Assembly: GCA_014529385.2 (NCBI GenBank)
Contig: CM043961.1
Span: 11,388,478 to 11,452,477, forward strand
Length of the DNA stretch: 64,000 bases
Reading direction: 5' to 3'
Origin: Adiantum capillus-veneris
Taxonomy: Eukaryota > Streptophyta > Polypodiopsida > Polypodiales > Pteridaceae
Shown here: in pieces, positions 10,846 through 22,727 of the stretch
Layout: every line of letters begins with the position of its first letter
Numbering within the stretch: the first letter of the stretch is position 1
The notes under the pieces: model-generated
The model's input: only the letters and a program-made list of their open reading frames with translations
Databases searched by the model: none
What the model was told of the DNA's origin: nothing
Program-made: the position numbers and the translations under genes

Positions 10846-12028
10846 GTTCTCTATAGAACTAGTATCATGTTATACCTTTATATAGATGTAGCTCTTGATT
10901 TTGAGCATACGTTATAGATTCCTTTGGTAGGTAGATGCAGTATGATGTGGGTAACATTCCTTCTTATTTTTTCATGAAGAAATCATGGCTCTATCTCCCG
11001 ATAGGTAGCTCTTGTGTTCGTATGTTCGCTCCTCTGTGTAGAGGCTATAGCCACTTGACTTGCAATATTGTGGACTGCATATCTCTAGCTATGAATCAAA
11101 TGTTCAAGAGCCCTTTAGTGTGGATATTTTAGACATTTAATAGATCATTTTATCTTTGTATATGTTCACAAGTTGATGGCTCGAATGAGAAATATTAGCT
11201 TCTTAATTTAGGCTATTAGCTTCAATAAAATTGCTCTTATCTTTCAAGTACTTTTCAATTGTCTTCTGGGACATTATGTAGATTCCTCCAGTGTGTATAG
11301 TTGGTAATGTTAGGTTCATGACCAACCAACATGATGTCGAAGAACCATGCTAAGGTACCATGCCAACATGCTTGAATATTTCATCAAGTTTCCTTTGTTG
11401 ATTTTTCCTGTTATAGTTTTGGAGGTCATCTACTAGGTTTCCCTATCTAGATGTTGTGAGTGAGTAAGGGCTTCTTTGTTAATGTGCCCAACCTTGTGAG
11501 GAGTTTCCAAATTCTAGGCATGTGAGGAGAATTTTCTAGCTGTTGCTAGAGTGAGCACTCTCGTAACCTTTTTTTTATGAAGGGAGGCTATCTACCATGA
11601 TGAAGACAACAACAAAGACATTTATTCCTCAATTTTGAAAAGATCTCACATACAAAGAGCTAGAAGACTTGCTAGCAGGTCATTAATTCTAGAAAGTAAA
11701 CCATTTCAAGGAGCTCGTTTTTTCTTAGAAAAAGAAATGTGGTGACAGAGTAGGATTCTTTCTAGTGTGTTCTTTTAGCGAGCTTTTGATTTTGAGCCTT
11801 TGCAAGATTTTTGACATTTAATTTAGAGCCCTTTTTAATGGCACAAAATACTAAACCAAAGAGTACAAATTTTACATATGATAGACACCAAAAAACATGC
11901 ATAAGTTTCACAAAGTCTCAACTTTAAGGTTAAACATCTGGCAATGTATGAACCTTAAAGCATACATCTAACAAGAGGGAAATTCAAAGTTCAATGCCCA
12001 TACAATATTATCTTAAGCTAAGTGCTAT
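10846..12028. other. intergenic, no gene seen
   Basis: Mixed sequence with only short frames. I see no protein similarity, RNA gene or repeat structure here. Confidence 0.55.
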
Positions 12029-12300
12029 ATGTGCATGGCAATTGTCCACAAGCAATGGTGGAGGTATGAGGTCCAAGAGTCCTCTGTGTAGAGAAGCCCT
12101 GGCTCAGCTTTATCATGTGTGGATGGAAATTGTCCACAAGCAATGGTGGAGGTATGAGGTCTAAGAGACCTTTGTGCAGAGAAGCCCTGGTTCAACTTTA
12201 TTCATGTGTGCATGGCAATTGTCCACAAGCAATGGTGGAGGTATGAGGTCCAAGAGCCATCTGTCTAGAGAAGCTGTGGCTCGGCTTTTTTCATCTGTCT
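12029..12300. repeat. three tandem copies of an ~90-bp repeat
   Basis: Each copy opens with ATGTG(TG)CATGGCAATTG and contains TCCACAAGCAATGGTGGAGG, then GAGAAGC and CTTTATTCATGTG-like sequence. Copies begin near 12029, 12115 and 12204 and differ at scattered bases. No coding meaning was found. Confidence 0.9.
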
Positions 12301-12732
12301 ATGGTCAAAGATCAATACCGAATGTTTTGTGAGCTACAAAGTGTGAAATTCACATCAAATGTTCCAAAGGGGCAGTGTGAATGCATGAAATGTTTCAAGA
12401 AGAAGCTTCTAGCTACGACATTTGGCATTTCTCTTGTTGTAGTTTATTGAAAGATGAATGCCATGAGCAACATGTTTTGGAAATGGCCATATGGTATGGC
12501 AAGGGTAATTACAGATGGAGAGAATGGGTTGTTTCCTACGGAGGTTGTTGGTCTTGTATGCCCTAGCAGCAGTCAAGGGAGAGGAAAACCAAAACAATAT
12601 TCAACTCTTTAGAAGTAGCATGTCCATAGCTCGTGTACAAATTAGGAAGGAGGTCGTGCGATGTAAGTTTTCACCTTTATATTCTTAGTAGATGGTGTCT
12701 TCCATAAACAAATCTTACCCAATCATGTTGAG

Positions 12733-13050
12733 GTGTCTCAGAGGCATAGGCAGCTATACACAAGGGCTACTTGGAAGCAATGTAGTGTTGGAAATTTTTG
12801 TCAATTGTTATGTATGCCAATTGCCATGCCTTTAGCAATGCACCTAAAGACTTTGGTGACAAAATTTACTCTTTTTTTGGACTGCACTTTTAGTAGAATG
12901 CCAAAAGTGGCCAAGATCAATGCTTTGATGTGTTTAGATTGGATGCAGAGAGAGGGCTTCTCCTTGAACAAGGGTGACTTTTATCAACTAATTAAAATCA
13001 TGTGGCAATGTAGAAGCCATCGACTTGGGGGCAACATGGGACTATATTGA
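12733..13050 (+). pseudogene. possible PPR remnant
   Basis: An open frame whose second half reads ALMCLDWMQREGFSLNKGDF then YQLIKI. This resembles the helix-turn-helix end of a PLS-type PPR repeat (ALxCFxxMQxEGxxPNxVTFxxLIKA). The first half does not look PPR-like in this frame. A second PPR-like piece lies on the opposite strand 200 bases away, so this could belong to a scrambled PPR locus. Weak. Confidence 0.3.
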
Positions 13051-13252
13051 AAGGCACAAGTGCAATTGCAGCCATAAGTGGAGGACCCCACCTCCAATAT
13101 TTCATGTGCAATCCAGATTTGTAGGTGCCAATTTCATCAAAATTGGATCCCTAAGGACCCCAGTTCGAAGGTTGCTCCTCAATTCCTTGCAAAAAGGGGT
13201 GTGAGAGGCTCCCTAAAGAACTACTCCTCAATCCCCCAGCAAATAACCACTA

Positions 13253-13516
13253 TCAATCCGTGTTGTTGCTGCTATCAGCTTCCCAACCACGAATCAATGT
13301 CAATGCGACCCACACAGTACCAAGCACAAACTTTCTTTGTGAGATAAGACCTCGCTCCATATTTGATGAACCTGCTTGAAAATATTGTTGGCCCTGCCCT
13401 TGACGGGCATACCTTGCAATCAATCCAATCCAAGGGATGGCACCTCGAACATGAAACTCCACATCTTGACAAGATCTTCTTAGCTCTTGCTTCATCTGAA
13501 GACTACCTCCAGACAT
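13253..13516 (-). pseudogene. PPR gene fragment
   Basis: Minus-strand frame with VEFHVRGAIPWIGLIARYAR then QGQGQQ. This matches the L/S motif common in plant organelle PPR proteins (VRDxISWxxLIAGYARQGQGxEAL). Downstream coding is frame-shifted (SEVLSHKESLCLVLCGSH corresponds to EGLxPNxVTFVCVL). PPR proteins bind organelle transcripts for editing or processing; this piece covers about two motifs and is dead. Confidence 0.5.
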
Positions 13517-13519
13517 AGT

Positions 13520-15287
13520 ATATTTCTACGATTGTCCAAACAAAGACTACCTTAAGCTACACACGGTTATTGGATAGTTATAATGTTCAAGAGGTTGTAC
13601 GGCAAACATTTTGTACGATAAAATTTGCTTAGATCTCTAGAGGAGGCATGATTTCAATGTTTCTCATCATCTAAATAATGAAGGCAAAAGACGCACATAG
13701 TGAGTAGGGCTATGAGCAACCCAGAATGCTAATAGTGTTTTGTAGTACTAGTCTAAGTAAGGTTGGTGCTTTTATGTGGAGCCAACAATTATATCAATGG
13801 ATAATTTTGTATGTAATTATAAATTTCTCTATAAGTTTTTGGGTTCTTGTAATAAATATATCACAATCCTTATGGCTACAACTGTGCTTATGGGAGTCAA
13901 GCTCAATTAACAAGGTGTGTTTGAGTATGTATGATGGTACACTTTCTATGTAATGTCCATTAACAACTACCTGTGTATGGAGACTGGTGCAAGAAATACA
14001 AGTACAGACATTGCTCGTCTACAATTGAAAACAGAGAACACACTTTTAACACATCAAAGGAGTTGGGAGACTTAAAGTATTGTACACGCAGACTTACTTC
14101 TGACACAAATAACTGTAGATAAAAGTTAGGTTTATTGTAATGGGACCAAACTGGCCTAATAATGAGCCCCAATTGAGGGAACTGACATTCTTGTAATCTA
14201 TCAAATATACAAAGTAGCAAGCCTCTACAAACACCCATATGGTTCATATGTGCCTTCATATAGGAGGATTGTGGAGATCACTTGTAAAATCCTGGCTCTC
14301 ATATACAAGCCATACGTAATGTGAACACAAAAGACTTCTATATACCTATCTACCAGGTAAAGCTAGTACGGCAGCTTCCCTCTGCTAACCACCTTCCATG
14401 GAATGCTCATCTTTCAAACACTTGGCCCCTGGCATGCCTGAGGATTGTGCTTCCTTGGGACTGAGAATATATATCTATAGCATTCAAAGTTCAATTTTGA
14501 TGCATACAAATCAATCTAATATTGATCAGCCGTTACATCCATGGATCATCACCATCATCGCTATATCCCAATTGCCAACCCTTGTCAGTATCACTCAGCT
14601 CCCCTCCTAGAGAACTATATTGAGTGCATTAATGTCAACACAAACAAATTGGCACATTAAACTTAGTGATCTCACGGAGCATCTACGCGCACGGATAACC
14701 TCCGAGCTTTAAAACAAAACTCTACAGACTTATACCCATTGAGAAAAATAACTTAAGCTAGCCAGCTCGTGCAAAGTGTAACAATATTGTGAGCTCACAG
14801 AGCATCCATGCACACGTGGACAGACTCTATGCTCATAATCAGGAGTCGAGGAAAAACTGGTCCATGATTCATGGACGTGCGTGCAAGAGATTAGAGAGGT
14901 TCCTTCTCAACATGCTAATACATCACGGAGCCATCATACAGATTGTATGATTTAATGGAAATTCATGAGGAACGTGGAAACAATGCGATGTTGCCTTGTA
15001 TTGTCAAGATCTAGTCAAAACTCCTAGACGAGGCCCAGTGTTCTTTGAGTTTCATTCGAAATCGCTCCCGTTCATTCTAGAAGTTGCTTCCCTTATAATT
15101 AGGAGGCAACCATTGTCATGAGGCCAACTTGTACCAAGCGCGTTTGTCTTGAATGGCCTCATCAAAGCAACTTCAGAACCCTAATCACCTTTGCCTCTGC
15201 AACAACTCCTCTTCAACATTCATCACCTTGGGCTTCCTTTCTTTCTATGATTCTCTTGGTACATCCAATTACCCATGCCGTGCTGAG
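13520..15287. other. intergenic, no gene seen
   Basis: No frame over 100 codons and no recognised domain. Nothing structural stood out on either strand. Confidence 0.5.
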
Positions 15288-15495
15288 GAGCGGCAAGGCA
15301 AGGTGCAAAAGAGGAATGGCGGTATGGATTTTGTGAAGTATGGAGGTACGCTATAGAGAACTACGATGCCAAACATCTGTGGAATCTCCATCAAAGGTGC
15401 TAAGGGCCCTTTCAATAGGCTGCATGTTGCTTGTGTGGGAGACATGGTGATGGACACCGTTAAAAGCGGAAAGCTGGATCTCCTTGGCCATAAGA
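15288..15495 (+). pseudogene. RPL23: ribosomal protein uL14 (RPL23) processed-type pseudogene fragment
   Basis: Translates to [20 protein letters not shown] followed by [13 protein letters not shown]. This is very close to the eukaryotic uL14 segment ISVKGxKGRLNRLPxACVGD / MVMATVKKGKPDL. The preceding RNGGMDFVKYGGTL matches the N-terminal region of the family, interrupted by a TAG at 15354. There is no intron in the matched part, which suggests retroposition. Similarity stops abruptly after about residue 70, so the C-terminal half is missing or replaced. The family makes a 60S subunit protein near the GTPase centre. Confidence 0.6.
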
Positions 15496-15808
15496 TTGAC
15501 GGCTAGGCTGGTCACCACAACCCACCTGTACTTCCTTTGCACTAATGACCTTTCCAACACCTTTGTCAACTCTCCAAAACTGACCATGGCCCTTTGATCA
15601 CCCTAGAGCTTGGTTGCGTGAATGGTACCACTTGCTAATCAACTTAAACTTGGGGTCGCAGCTCATTATTGTATGCAACCATAATTCAACTGCTGAGAAG
15701 AGCTATCATTTCACCTTGGGGTCTAGTGAAACCAAACGGGGGAGTCGGCTATGGATCATAGAGTGAGCGTGGAGTAGACCCGATGGTAGGCCTAAAAGAT
15801 GGCGACTG
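15496..15808. other. no gene seen
   Basis: Short frames on both strands without recognisable similarity. The stretch starts where uL14 similarity is lost. Confidence 0.5.
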
Positions 15809-16718
15809 GAGCCCCCCCATCTCACGCGCCTACGGAGGATGGGGAGGCTCCAACCCTCCCCTTTTTTCAAACATTTCCTTATAGCTTTGAGCCATTATAT
15901 GCTAACAATCTGCAAAAATTCCTTTTTAGTGGGAGGGGTGAGGTGTTAATAGAGGTGAGAAAAGGGGTTGTGATGGGAACAGGCTATGCGAGAGGGTGAG
16001 CAAAGATTTTTTCTACTTTCATGGCTTCATGGGTAGAGCAAGCGGCTACTCATGGTTGCGTGGTTAGCGGAGGGATCTCCTCCTGGGAGTACGACGGCTC
16101 ACGATTGATTCCAAGCTATAGTGCACATTCCAATTTTTTATAAGCTAAGGTATAGGTGGAATCTATGAAGATTCCACCTTATAACAATGAGAACCTACCA
16201 ATATATACTAGAATATGAGCCAATGTTGGGGAAAATTCAATTTCACAAACATACAAAATTTGTTTTAGTATAGATTCAAAGAAATTTTTTTTCCTTTGTT
16301 GCTGAGCACAAAGAGAGCAAGATCAGGCTTGTGCTGCTTCCTTGCTTTTTCCCTAGACTTGTCGATCCATTCGCTCTTGCCTGAAGGCAATCCTCCGTCT
16401 AACCTTCCTTCCCATGCACGGGTGGAAAAAAAGGGGGGCTAGAGCCCCCTTTTTTCCGTTCGCGTGATGGGGAGGCTCTAACCCCCTTCTTTTACATCCT
16501 TAGAGTTTTATTACAATAAGGTGTGGCAAAGTTTGAGAAAGTGTTTCCTTGCAAAGTAACACTGAGTGAGTGGATAGACTTATGTGACACTATGCTTGGA
16601 AAATAAAATCATTAATGGGTAGATGGAAGGTGAAGGAAAACTTAAACAATCACTGATTCACTTATGATGTGGAAGAGATAGTGGAGACATGGAGGGACAT
16701 GCAACCCCTCTTTCCACT

Positions 16719-16723
16719 CCCTG

Positions 16724-16791
<68 letters not shown>

Positions 16792-16794
16792 TGT

Positions 16795-16831
<37 letters not shown>

Positions 16832-16925
16832 GAGAAAGAGAGAGAGAGGGAGATGTATATATATATGCATGTATATGCATATATATATATATACATCTCC
16901 CTCTCTCTCTCTCTTTCTCTCTCTC

Positions 16926-16956
<31 letters not shown>

Positions 16957-16965
16957 ATACATATA

Positions 16966-16998
<33 letters not shown>
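16719..16998. repeat. compound microsatellite forming a long inverted repeat
   Basis: Reading inward from the left: (CT)n, (TA)n, GTACAC..., (AC)n, (AT)n, AGAGAAAGAGAG, GGGAGATGTATATATATGCAT. The right side is the reverse complement in the same order (ATGCATATAT..., ACATCTCCC, CTCTCTTTCTCT, (AT)n, (GT)n, GTATAC, (TA)n). Arms are about 120 bases each around a centre near 16872. The outer (CT)n is only on the left. Confidence 0.95.
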
Positions 16999-17000
<2 letters not shown>

Positions 17001-17061
17001 GGTCTCTCTGGCTGCCCGTGAGCACCCCTAGGAAGGATTAAGGGCAGGGACACAAGCTTTG

Positions 17062-17063
<2 letters not shown>

Positions 17064-17125
<62 letters not shown>
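17064..17125. repeat. (CT)n microsatellite
   Basis: Uninterrupted CT dinucleotide of about 62 bases. Confidence 0.97.
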
Positions 17126-17599
17126 ACCAAGTTGAAGGCAATATGTGCAAAGGAGATGGGCGGTGAGCAGATGAAGAATGGCCAAAATTGACCCAAAAAT
17201 GACCATTTTTATTCATGAAAATAGGCAATAGTGGCAAAAAAGGCCAAATATTTTTGGAAAAAAAGAAAGTTGGACCCCCCTCATCATCTGCGTGCACGCA
17301 AATGATCGGGGGGATCCAGTCCCCCTTTTTTAACATCGTGAAAATGGAAAAAATTATTTAGAAAAAAATATGAGGCTTGGAGCCTTCTCATTGTCTACGG
17401 GCACGCGGATGAAGGGGGAGCTTCAGACCCCTATTTTGCCAATATATTTGGTCATTTTGTACAATGTTTGTCCATTTTTAACCAAAAAAAATGCCCACTA
17501 TTGATGAACATGAGGTTATTCAAAATGCACAGATGATTGAGGGGCTCTAGCACCCCTGTTTTCAAAAGCTTTTTCACATATTTTTCTCATTTTTTGCAA

Positions 17600-18663
17600 T
17601 TATTTTGTCTTTTATTGATGAACATGAGGCCATTCAAGGAGGATGTAATCTAGAATGCTAATGATAACAACCTAAGAGTCTCTCTAAGAAGGCTCTTCAT
17701 GATGTTTTAGAATTGGTGGTGTTGGTACAATCCCTATGAGTAGTGTTGAAAATGGCATTATCAAGCTTGCTATGATTCTGAATTTCCCTCCCACTTGGTC
17801 TAACAATTGAGTTGAGCTCTATGGAAAGGCACCATAAAGCCTTCTTGAAGCTCTATTGTAACCTCCTCTTGCCCTCACCAAGATTGAAAGTTAATCTAGC
17901 AAGGGACATGAGAAGGAGCCAAGTACTTGTAGAATGATGAAGCTAGGTCTACTAGATTTGTGATACACTTTTGCAAAAGATCCAACAAAAGTGACCAAGT
18001 TGGCTACCAAGAACAAATGACTTTCAGTTCAACATGAGTGTCTAATCATCCCTTGATTAAATGTTTCGCTTTTTCAAACTTCAATGGCATGGTCATTTTT
18101 CTTGGCAAATGCTAAAGTGTTTTTGACTATCGTCTGGTTTTCAAGGTTGGATAAGAAATCTTTGTAGGATCTTTGGAGTTTAGTTACACTTTTTTGGATG
18201 CACCATAGTTAACATGTACCTTTACCCTTCTAGCATGGGACATCTAAAAGAAGTGTGAGAGGTTGGTGAAACTTGCCTTTTAATATTATGATGGCCAATT
18301 CTGATTGAATATTGTGTGTTGATGCGGTAGGTATCAATCTCACTTCTTGATGTGTGGGTTTCGGAGATGGTTTCTAGGAAGCCTCTTCTTATTGATTCCC
18401 TACTATTGGACTTTCCAATCAATTCCATGCTATTAGAGAAATATCTTATTTTTTGCTATTATTAGGAAACTTATCTTCTTTTTGTATTTTGTGAGAGGTT
18501 CTCTAGCTCCCCCCTATTTTACGTTGATGAATACTATGGTAAACTATGGCTTATAGGTACACCACGATACATCTGGTGGGTTCTTAATGATTGCAAGTAT
18601 CCTTGGCTCACTTGTGACATTGGGTAATGTAGTCTGGAGTAGAAATCTTTGGAGGATCATAAA
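17600..18663. other. intergenic, no gene seen
   Basis: No recognisable coding sequence or RNA gene; only short frames on either strand. Confidence 0.5.
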
Positions 18664-18896
18664 AAGGATGCCAACAAGCCAAATCCTATAATGAAGCTAC
18701 TATTCAAGCTCGGAAGACATGATGACTCTAATTTGTCGGAGGGTGCGACAAAGTAGAAACTAGAAAGGATTGCACAAATAGGATTCCAACAAGCCACATC
18801 CTACAATGAAGCTACTATTCAAGCTCGGAAGACATGATGACTCTAATTTGTCGGAGGGTGCGACAAAGTAGAAACTAGAAAGGATTGCACAAATAG
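18664..18896. repeat. two tandem copies of an ~115-bp unit
   Basis: Two nearly identical head-to-tail copies, joined at about 18780. Each contains CCAACAAGCC, AATGAAGCTACTATTCAAGC and TGTCGGAGGGTGCGACAAAG. Very few differences, so the duplication is recent relative to its surroundings. Confidence 0.93.
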
Positions 18897-19575
18897 AGGG
18901 GATAAAGGAGAAGGCCCAGACACATCAAACTAAGAAGGGCATGGCCCAAAGTTTGGTAGCCCTCGGAAGTCACATCCCACATAGGAAGATCAACTAGATG
19001 TTCCCCAATCTCAACATCAACTCTAGATGACAGTGCAGGGACACAACTACCAAAGGAACCTTGGCATTAACATGGGCTTTACAAGACCATCTAGATATCA
19101 AGTAGATGAGGATGTTACTGTTGCTACAAATTTGAACAAAAAAGGGTGATCAGGACATGATCCATACAGAGTGGCTACACTCTATTTGTGGATGTTTTGT
19201 CAGATTGAGCTTAACATTACAACCTACAAAGTGCAATCGGGCAATCTAGAAAATCAAGAAGCTTTAAATTTGAAAGGTCGAAGTTCAAAATTGCAGCTCT
19301 AAGCGACCAACATGTATTGTAATCAAAATCAAAATGATACTACTAGCTACTAGGAGTCTCTGATCTCTCTATCATGCTTTGATTTGGGACGTTTATGCTA
19401 CCATGAATATATTGTGTTTTTTGTTATGCTATTGCATGCAAGTGCAAGATTCATGTATGATGTGTGTGTCCTCTAAAGAAAAACACCCATTTTTACACTT
19501 TATTCAGTACCTTAAGCTTCAGACACTACCATATTTGATCCCTCGTTAGAAATTCCCTCAAGCAGTCATTGAAAT
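18897..19575. other. intergenic, no gene seen
   Basis: No recognisable feature. Confidence 0.5.
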
Positions 19576-19582
19576 CCCCCCC

Positions 19583-19636
<54 letters not shown>
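19576..19636. repeat. poly-C tract followed by (CA)n
   Basis: About 24 consecutive C, then about 18 CA units. Confidence 0.95.
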
Positions 19637-19637
<1 letters not shown>

Positions 19638-19784
19638 CGTGCCATTTGTTCTGATTTATATTACTAGATTCTACTTCTTTTTGTCAATAATAATAACATG
19701 GTTCCATTTGAAAGGTCGTACACATGGATGAAGGAGGCAAGAATTTGAATCTAAGTGTATAGCTAACAAAGTAAAGGAACCTAG

Positions 19785-20545
19785 TGTTGTGCAATGCCTT
19801 GGATGGCTTGTAGGCCAAATGTGGTGTACATCAAAAAGCACAAAAAGCGCTCAAGGAGGTTCATCTTTGGATGCAATCCCTTGACACACACTAATTGCAC
19901 AATATGCCCAACAAGGGTACCCCCACTAACCTATGGGATGCTTTCGATGGATGCAAAACAAGGGCGGGATGACATACTTAGCTAGGGGATGTTGGAAAGA
20001 AACCTAGTATTTGGCAATGCCTTGGAAGACTTGTATACCAAATGTGGTGTACATTAGAAGTAGACATAAGTGATTGAGGAGGTTTATCTCTGGGAAGTAG
20101 TCTCTTGACACACATTGATTGCAAGATATGCCCAATAGGGGTATGACCAGGAAGTTATGGGCTACTTTCAATGGATCCAAATCGAGGGGTGGCATTAGGC
20201 AAGATGCTAATATGGGCATATGATGTAGTTAGTTAGGGATAGTTGAAAAGAAACCTATTGCTTAGCAATTCCTTGAACGACTTGTATGTCAAATGTGGTG
20301 TACATCAAAAAACACAAAAAATGATCGAGAATATTTGTCTTTGGGATGCCATATATTGATACACACTGATTGCAAGATATGCTCAAAAAAGGTATGACTA
20401 GGAATCTATGGGATGCTTTCAATGGATTCAAAGAGATGGCATCTCTCAAGTTGCAACAATCACCTATGCTAGCATCTTGAAGGCATGTTAGACTACACAA
20501 GATGCTAATTTAGGCACAAGAATTTAGGATGTTGTTAGTGAGGGG
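19785..20545 (+). pseudogene. PPR gene remnant made of three tandem units
   Basis: Three diverged copies of a 220-250-bp unit start near 19785, 20010 and 20258, each led by AAAGAAACCTA-like sequence. Translation of unit 3 gives NSLNDLYVKCGVHQKTQ, LWDAIY (stop) YTLIARYAQKRYD (stop) ESMGCFQWIQRDG, then ATITYASILKAC. Unit 1 gives HTLIAQYAQQGYPH and MGCFRWMQNKG. These are the YAKCG, SWxxLIAxYAQQG and ILKAC signatures of PLS-class PPR proteins, which bind organelle RNA. Stops and frame changes occur in every unit. Tandem unit duplication is common in PPR evolution, though the unit length does not match a full PLS triplet (about 306 bp). Confidence 0.6.
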
Positions 20546-21359
20546 TTATACATATCATATTGTTACTTGGAATCTAGTTGGTTTGAGGTTTATTGAGTTG
20601 ATTTGCTAAGTTACTTTGGGACTCTGGTGTTTGGTATTCTTTATAATCTGATGTTCAATTATTATTAATTACAAATGGTGCTTTTTTTTAAAAGCTACAT
20701 TTTAGTTTAATAAGAGATGTGCATGAGCATACACTCCCACAAGAGCAAAGACATGCATGCATGTTACATTTGATTGTTTGGTGATTGAAGGAATGTAGAA
20801 TCTATTCTAGATTTTTCTCATGCCGCACTAATATTTGAAGATATCATTGATGTAACATGAGCTTTAAAAAGCTCAAAACTAATGTTTCAACTGCAAAAGT
20901 TAAAAAATGAAAGCTCGCAAATATAAAATCCCCGATTCTTTCTACAAGTTCCAAGAGAGACACATCTTGTAAGGATTTCCTATTGTATACCTCGGTGATT
21001 TTTCAGTTGAGGACAACAAAGCTATGTTTGAAGGGTCTACTTTCCACAAAGAGGGAATGCAAAGAGAAGTTCCTGCGACTTGTTGAAGCAAGTATGTTTG
21101 GACTGTTGATGCATGCATTGTTTCAGTTAGTCGTGCAATAAATTGTAGATATGCCACATTTTCTATATGAAAGGGATCCTAGCTTGAAGTATGGCAGTAA
21201 AGAGGTTGATGAAGAAGCTTTTCCAATATATGGCTGGGTAGGAGGGTCAGGTATATAAGTTCAACATGTTAGGGCACAAGATGATGCTATATGTGAAGCC
21301 AGCTAGAGGATCCAGATCATTACAAAAATGTTGCGATTATTTTTTTGCCTTTTAATGTT

Positions 21360-21360
<1 letters not shown>
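20546..21360. other. intergenic, no gene seen
   Basis: A short plus-strand frame near 20950-21060 (IVYLGDFSVEDNKAMFEGST) looks protein-like but I do not recognise it. Nothing else. Confidence 0.4.

Positions 21361-21406
<46 letters not shown>
21361..21406. repeat. (GA)n microsatellite
   Basis: Pure AG dinucleotide, about 46 bases. Confidence 0.97.
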
Positions 21407-21408
<2 letters not shown>

Positions 21409-22727
21409 CTCTACACCAATGGGAGAGGATTTCTATTAGGTGACCTTTCATTATGTGATACTTTTACCTCAAGTAGGTCTCTTCCATCAATCCAATGGAG
21501 AATGTGAATTATCTCACGTCCTTCTTTTCCCTCCTGTTCCTACCTACCTCCTCATCCCATCACCTCCTTCTCTCTCCTCTTCATGCTACCCACACTTTAT
21601 CTTCATCTTATGTGTGTCATCTGCTTCATGCAATGAATCCACCCGATTGAGATGTCCTAGCACAACCATTGAAAGCATCACCACCCATGACACACTTAGA
21701 TGAACACAACCAATGGATCCCAATATCCATAACCAAGGATAGCTAGATAATCATTTAGTAGAGCCCGAGAGAGAAAGCCTCCTTAAAAAATCAATCCTTG
21801 TCATCTAGAAAGGAAGAGTGAAATATTTCAATGTTTCATGGGCTAAGAAGATACTGAAGAATGTTTTAGTGCAACATGTTTATATGCATATGGACCTTCA
21901 TTCTTGTCTTGGGATCTCCAACCTTCCTCTACATAGAGCAAGCTGTAAGTGATTCATATGTGTACACTAGATTATTGATTTTTCTTTTCACTTTGATTTA
22001 TTTTTCTTGTGCTACTATGCTCATATGATTTTTATAAATATTTTTTGCTTGTTTTGTGCTACTATGGTCCGTAGAAACCCATATCCCTCAAGCATAAATG
22101 AATGGAAGCGAGTGTGTCATTGGCATTTTGGATGTATGGCATGGCTCATTGGGAAGGAGCTTTAAAAAGGGATAACTCATTGGTCTCTTGCATAGTAGGG
22201 GGCATTCTTTTATTATCATTTCTATGCTACACCAAGATCCATGAAGGATTGGTGTAGTATCTTTTAGTTTGCATTGCTTGATTTTTTGGGAGTGGAGAGT
22301 GGCCACTACCAAGCTTAACAACAAGTGAAAGCTTCAGGTGCAAAATCTTTTGTGAAATCCAAAAATGTCTAAAGGATAATTTTGCAAGAAAACAAGGAAG
22401 CGTATCAATTTTTATGCCCATCATTGTATTTGTGGACCTTTTTGCAAAGGTAGATTTGAAAATGTTCAAAAAAATGATGTCAATTAACTGCTTAGACACA
22501 AAAGCCTATATTAGAATTTGTCGATGAAGGTTGCGCTCAAAAAATAAGATCCATATGCACATTACACCAAGTGAGGTAGGATGATTAGAATGAAGAGATA
22601 GATTTGCTTGTAGCATTTGATTTTGAGATAGATGCAAAGAAGGTATGTAGGTAATGATTTTTTTCTTTCTATCATTTGTTGCTTGTGTATATATCATAGT
22701 ATTACTTTACCCTCTTGATAATATGGC
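21407..22727. other. intergenic, no gene seen
   Basis: Short frames only. The right end borders the possible hAT fragment and could hold its upstream part in unreadable form. Confidence 0.45.

Larger units (their letters stand above)
15809..17562. repeat. five dispersed copies of a G-run/C-run hairpin motif
   Basis: Related units at about 15809-15862, 16424-16492, 17267-17332, 17379-17437 and 17528-17562. The shared plan is a C-run, CATC/TCATC, a CG-rich centre such as GCGTGCACGC, GATG/ATGA, a G-run, then GGCTCNAACCCCC and a T-run. Halves can pair as CCCCC with GGGGG. No coding potential. Confidence 0.6.

Noticed and set aside
13726-14259. Frames of 75-99 codons on both strands as small genes
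   Set aside because: No recognisable motif or preserved partner and composition typical of A/T-rich chance frames.
16658-17336. Long minus-strand frames of Tyr-Ile, His-Thr and Arg-Glu repeats
   Set aside because: They are translations of microsatellites, not genes.
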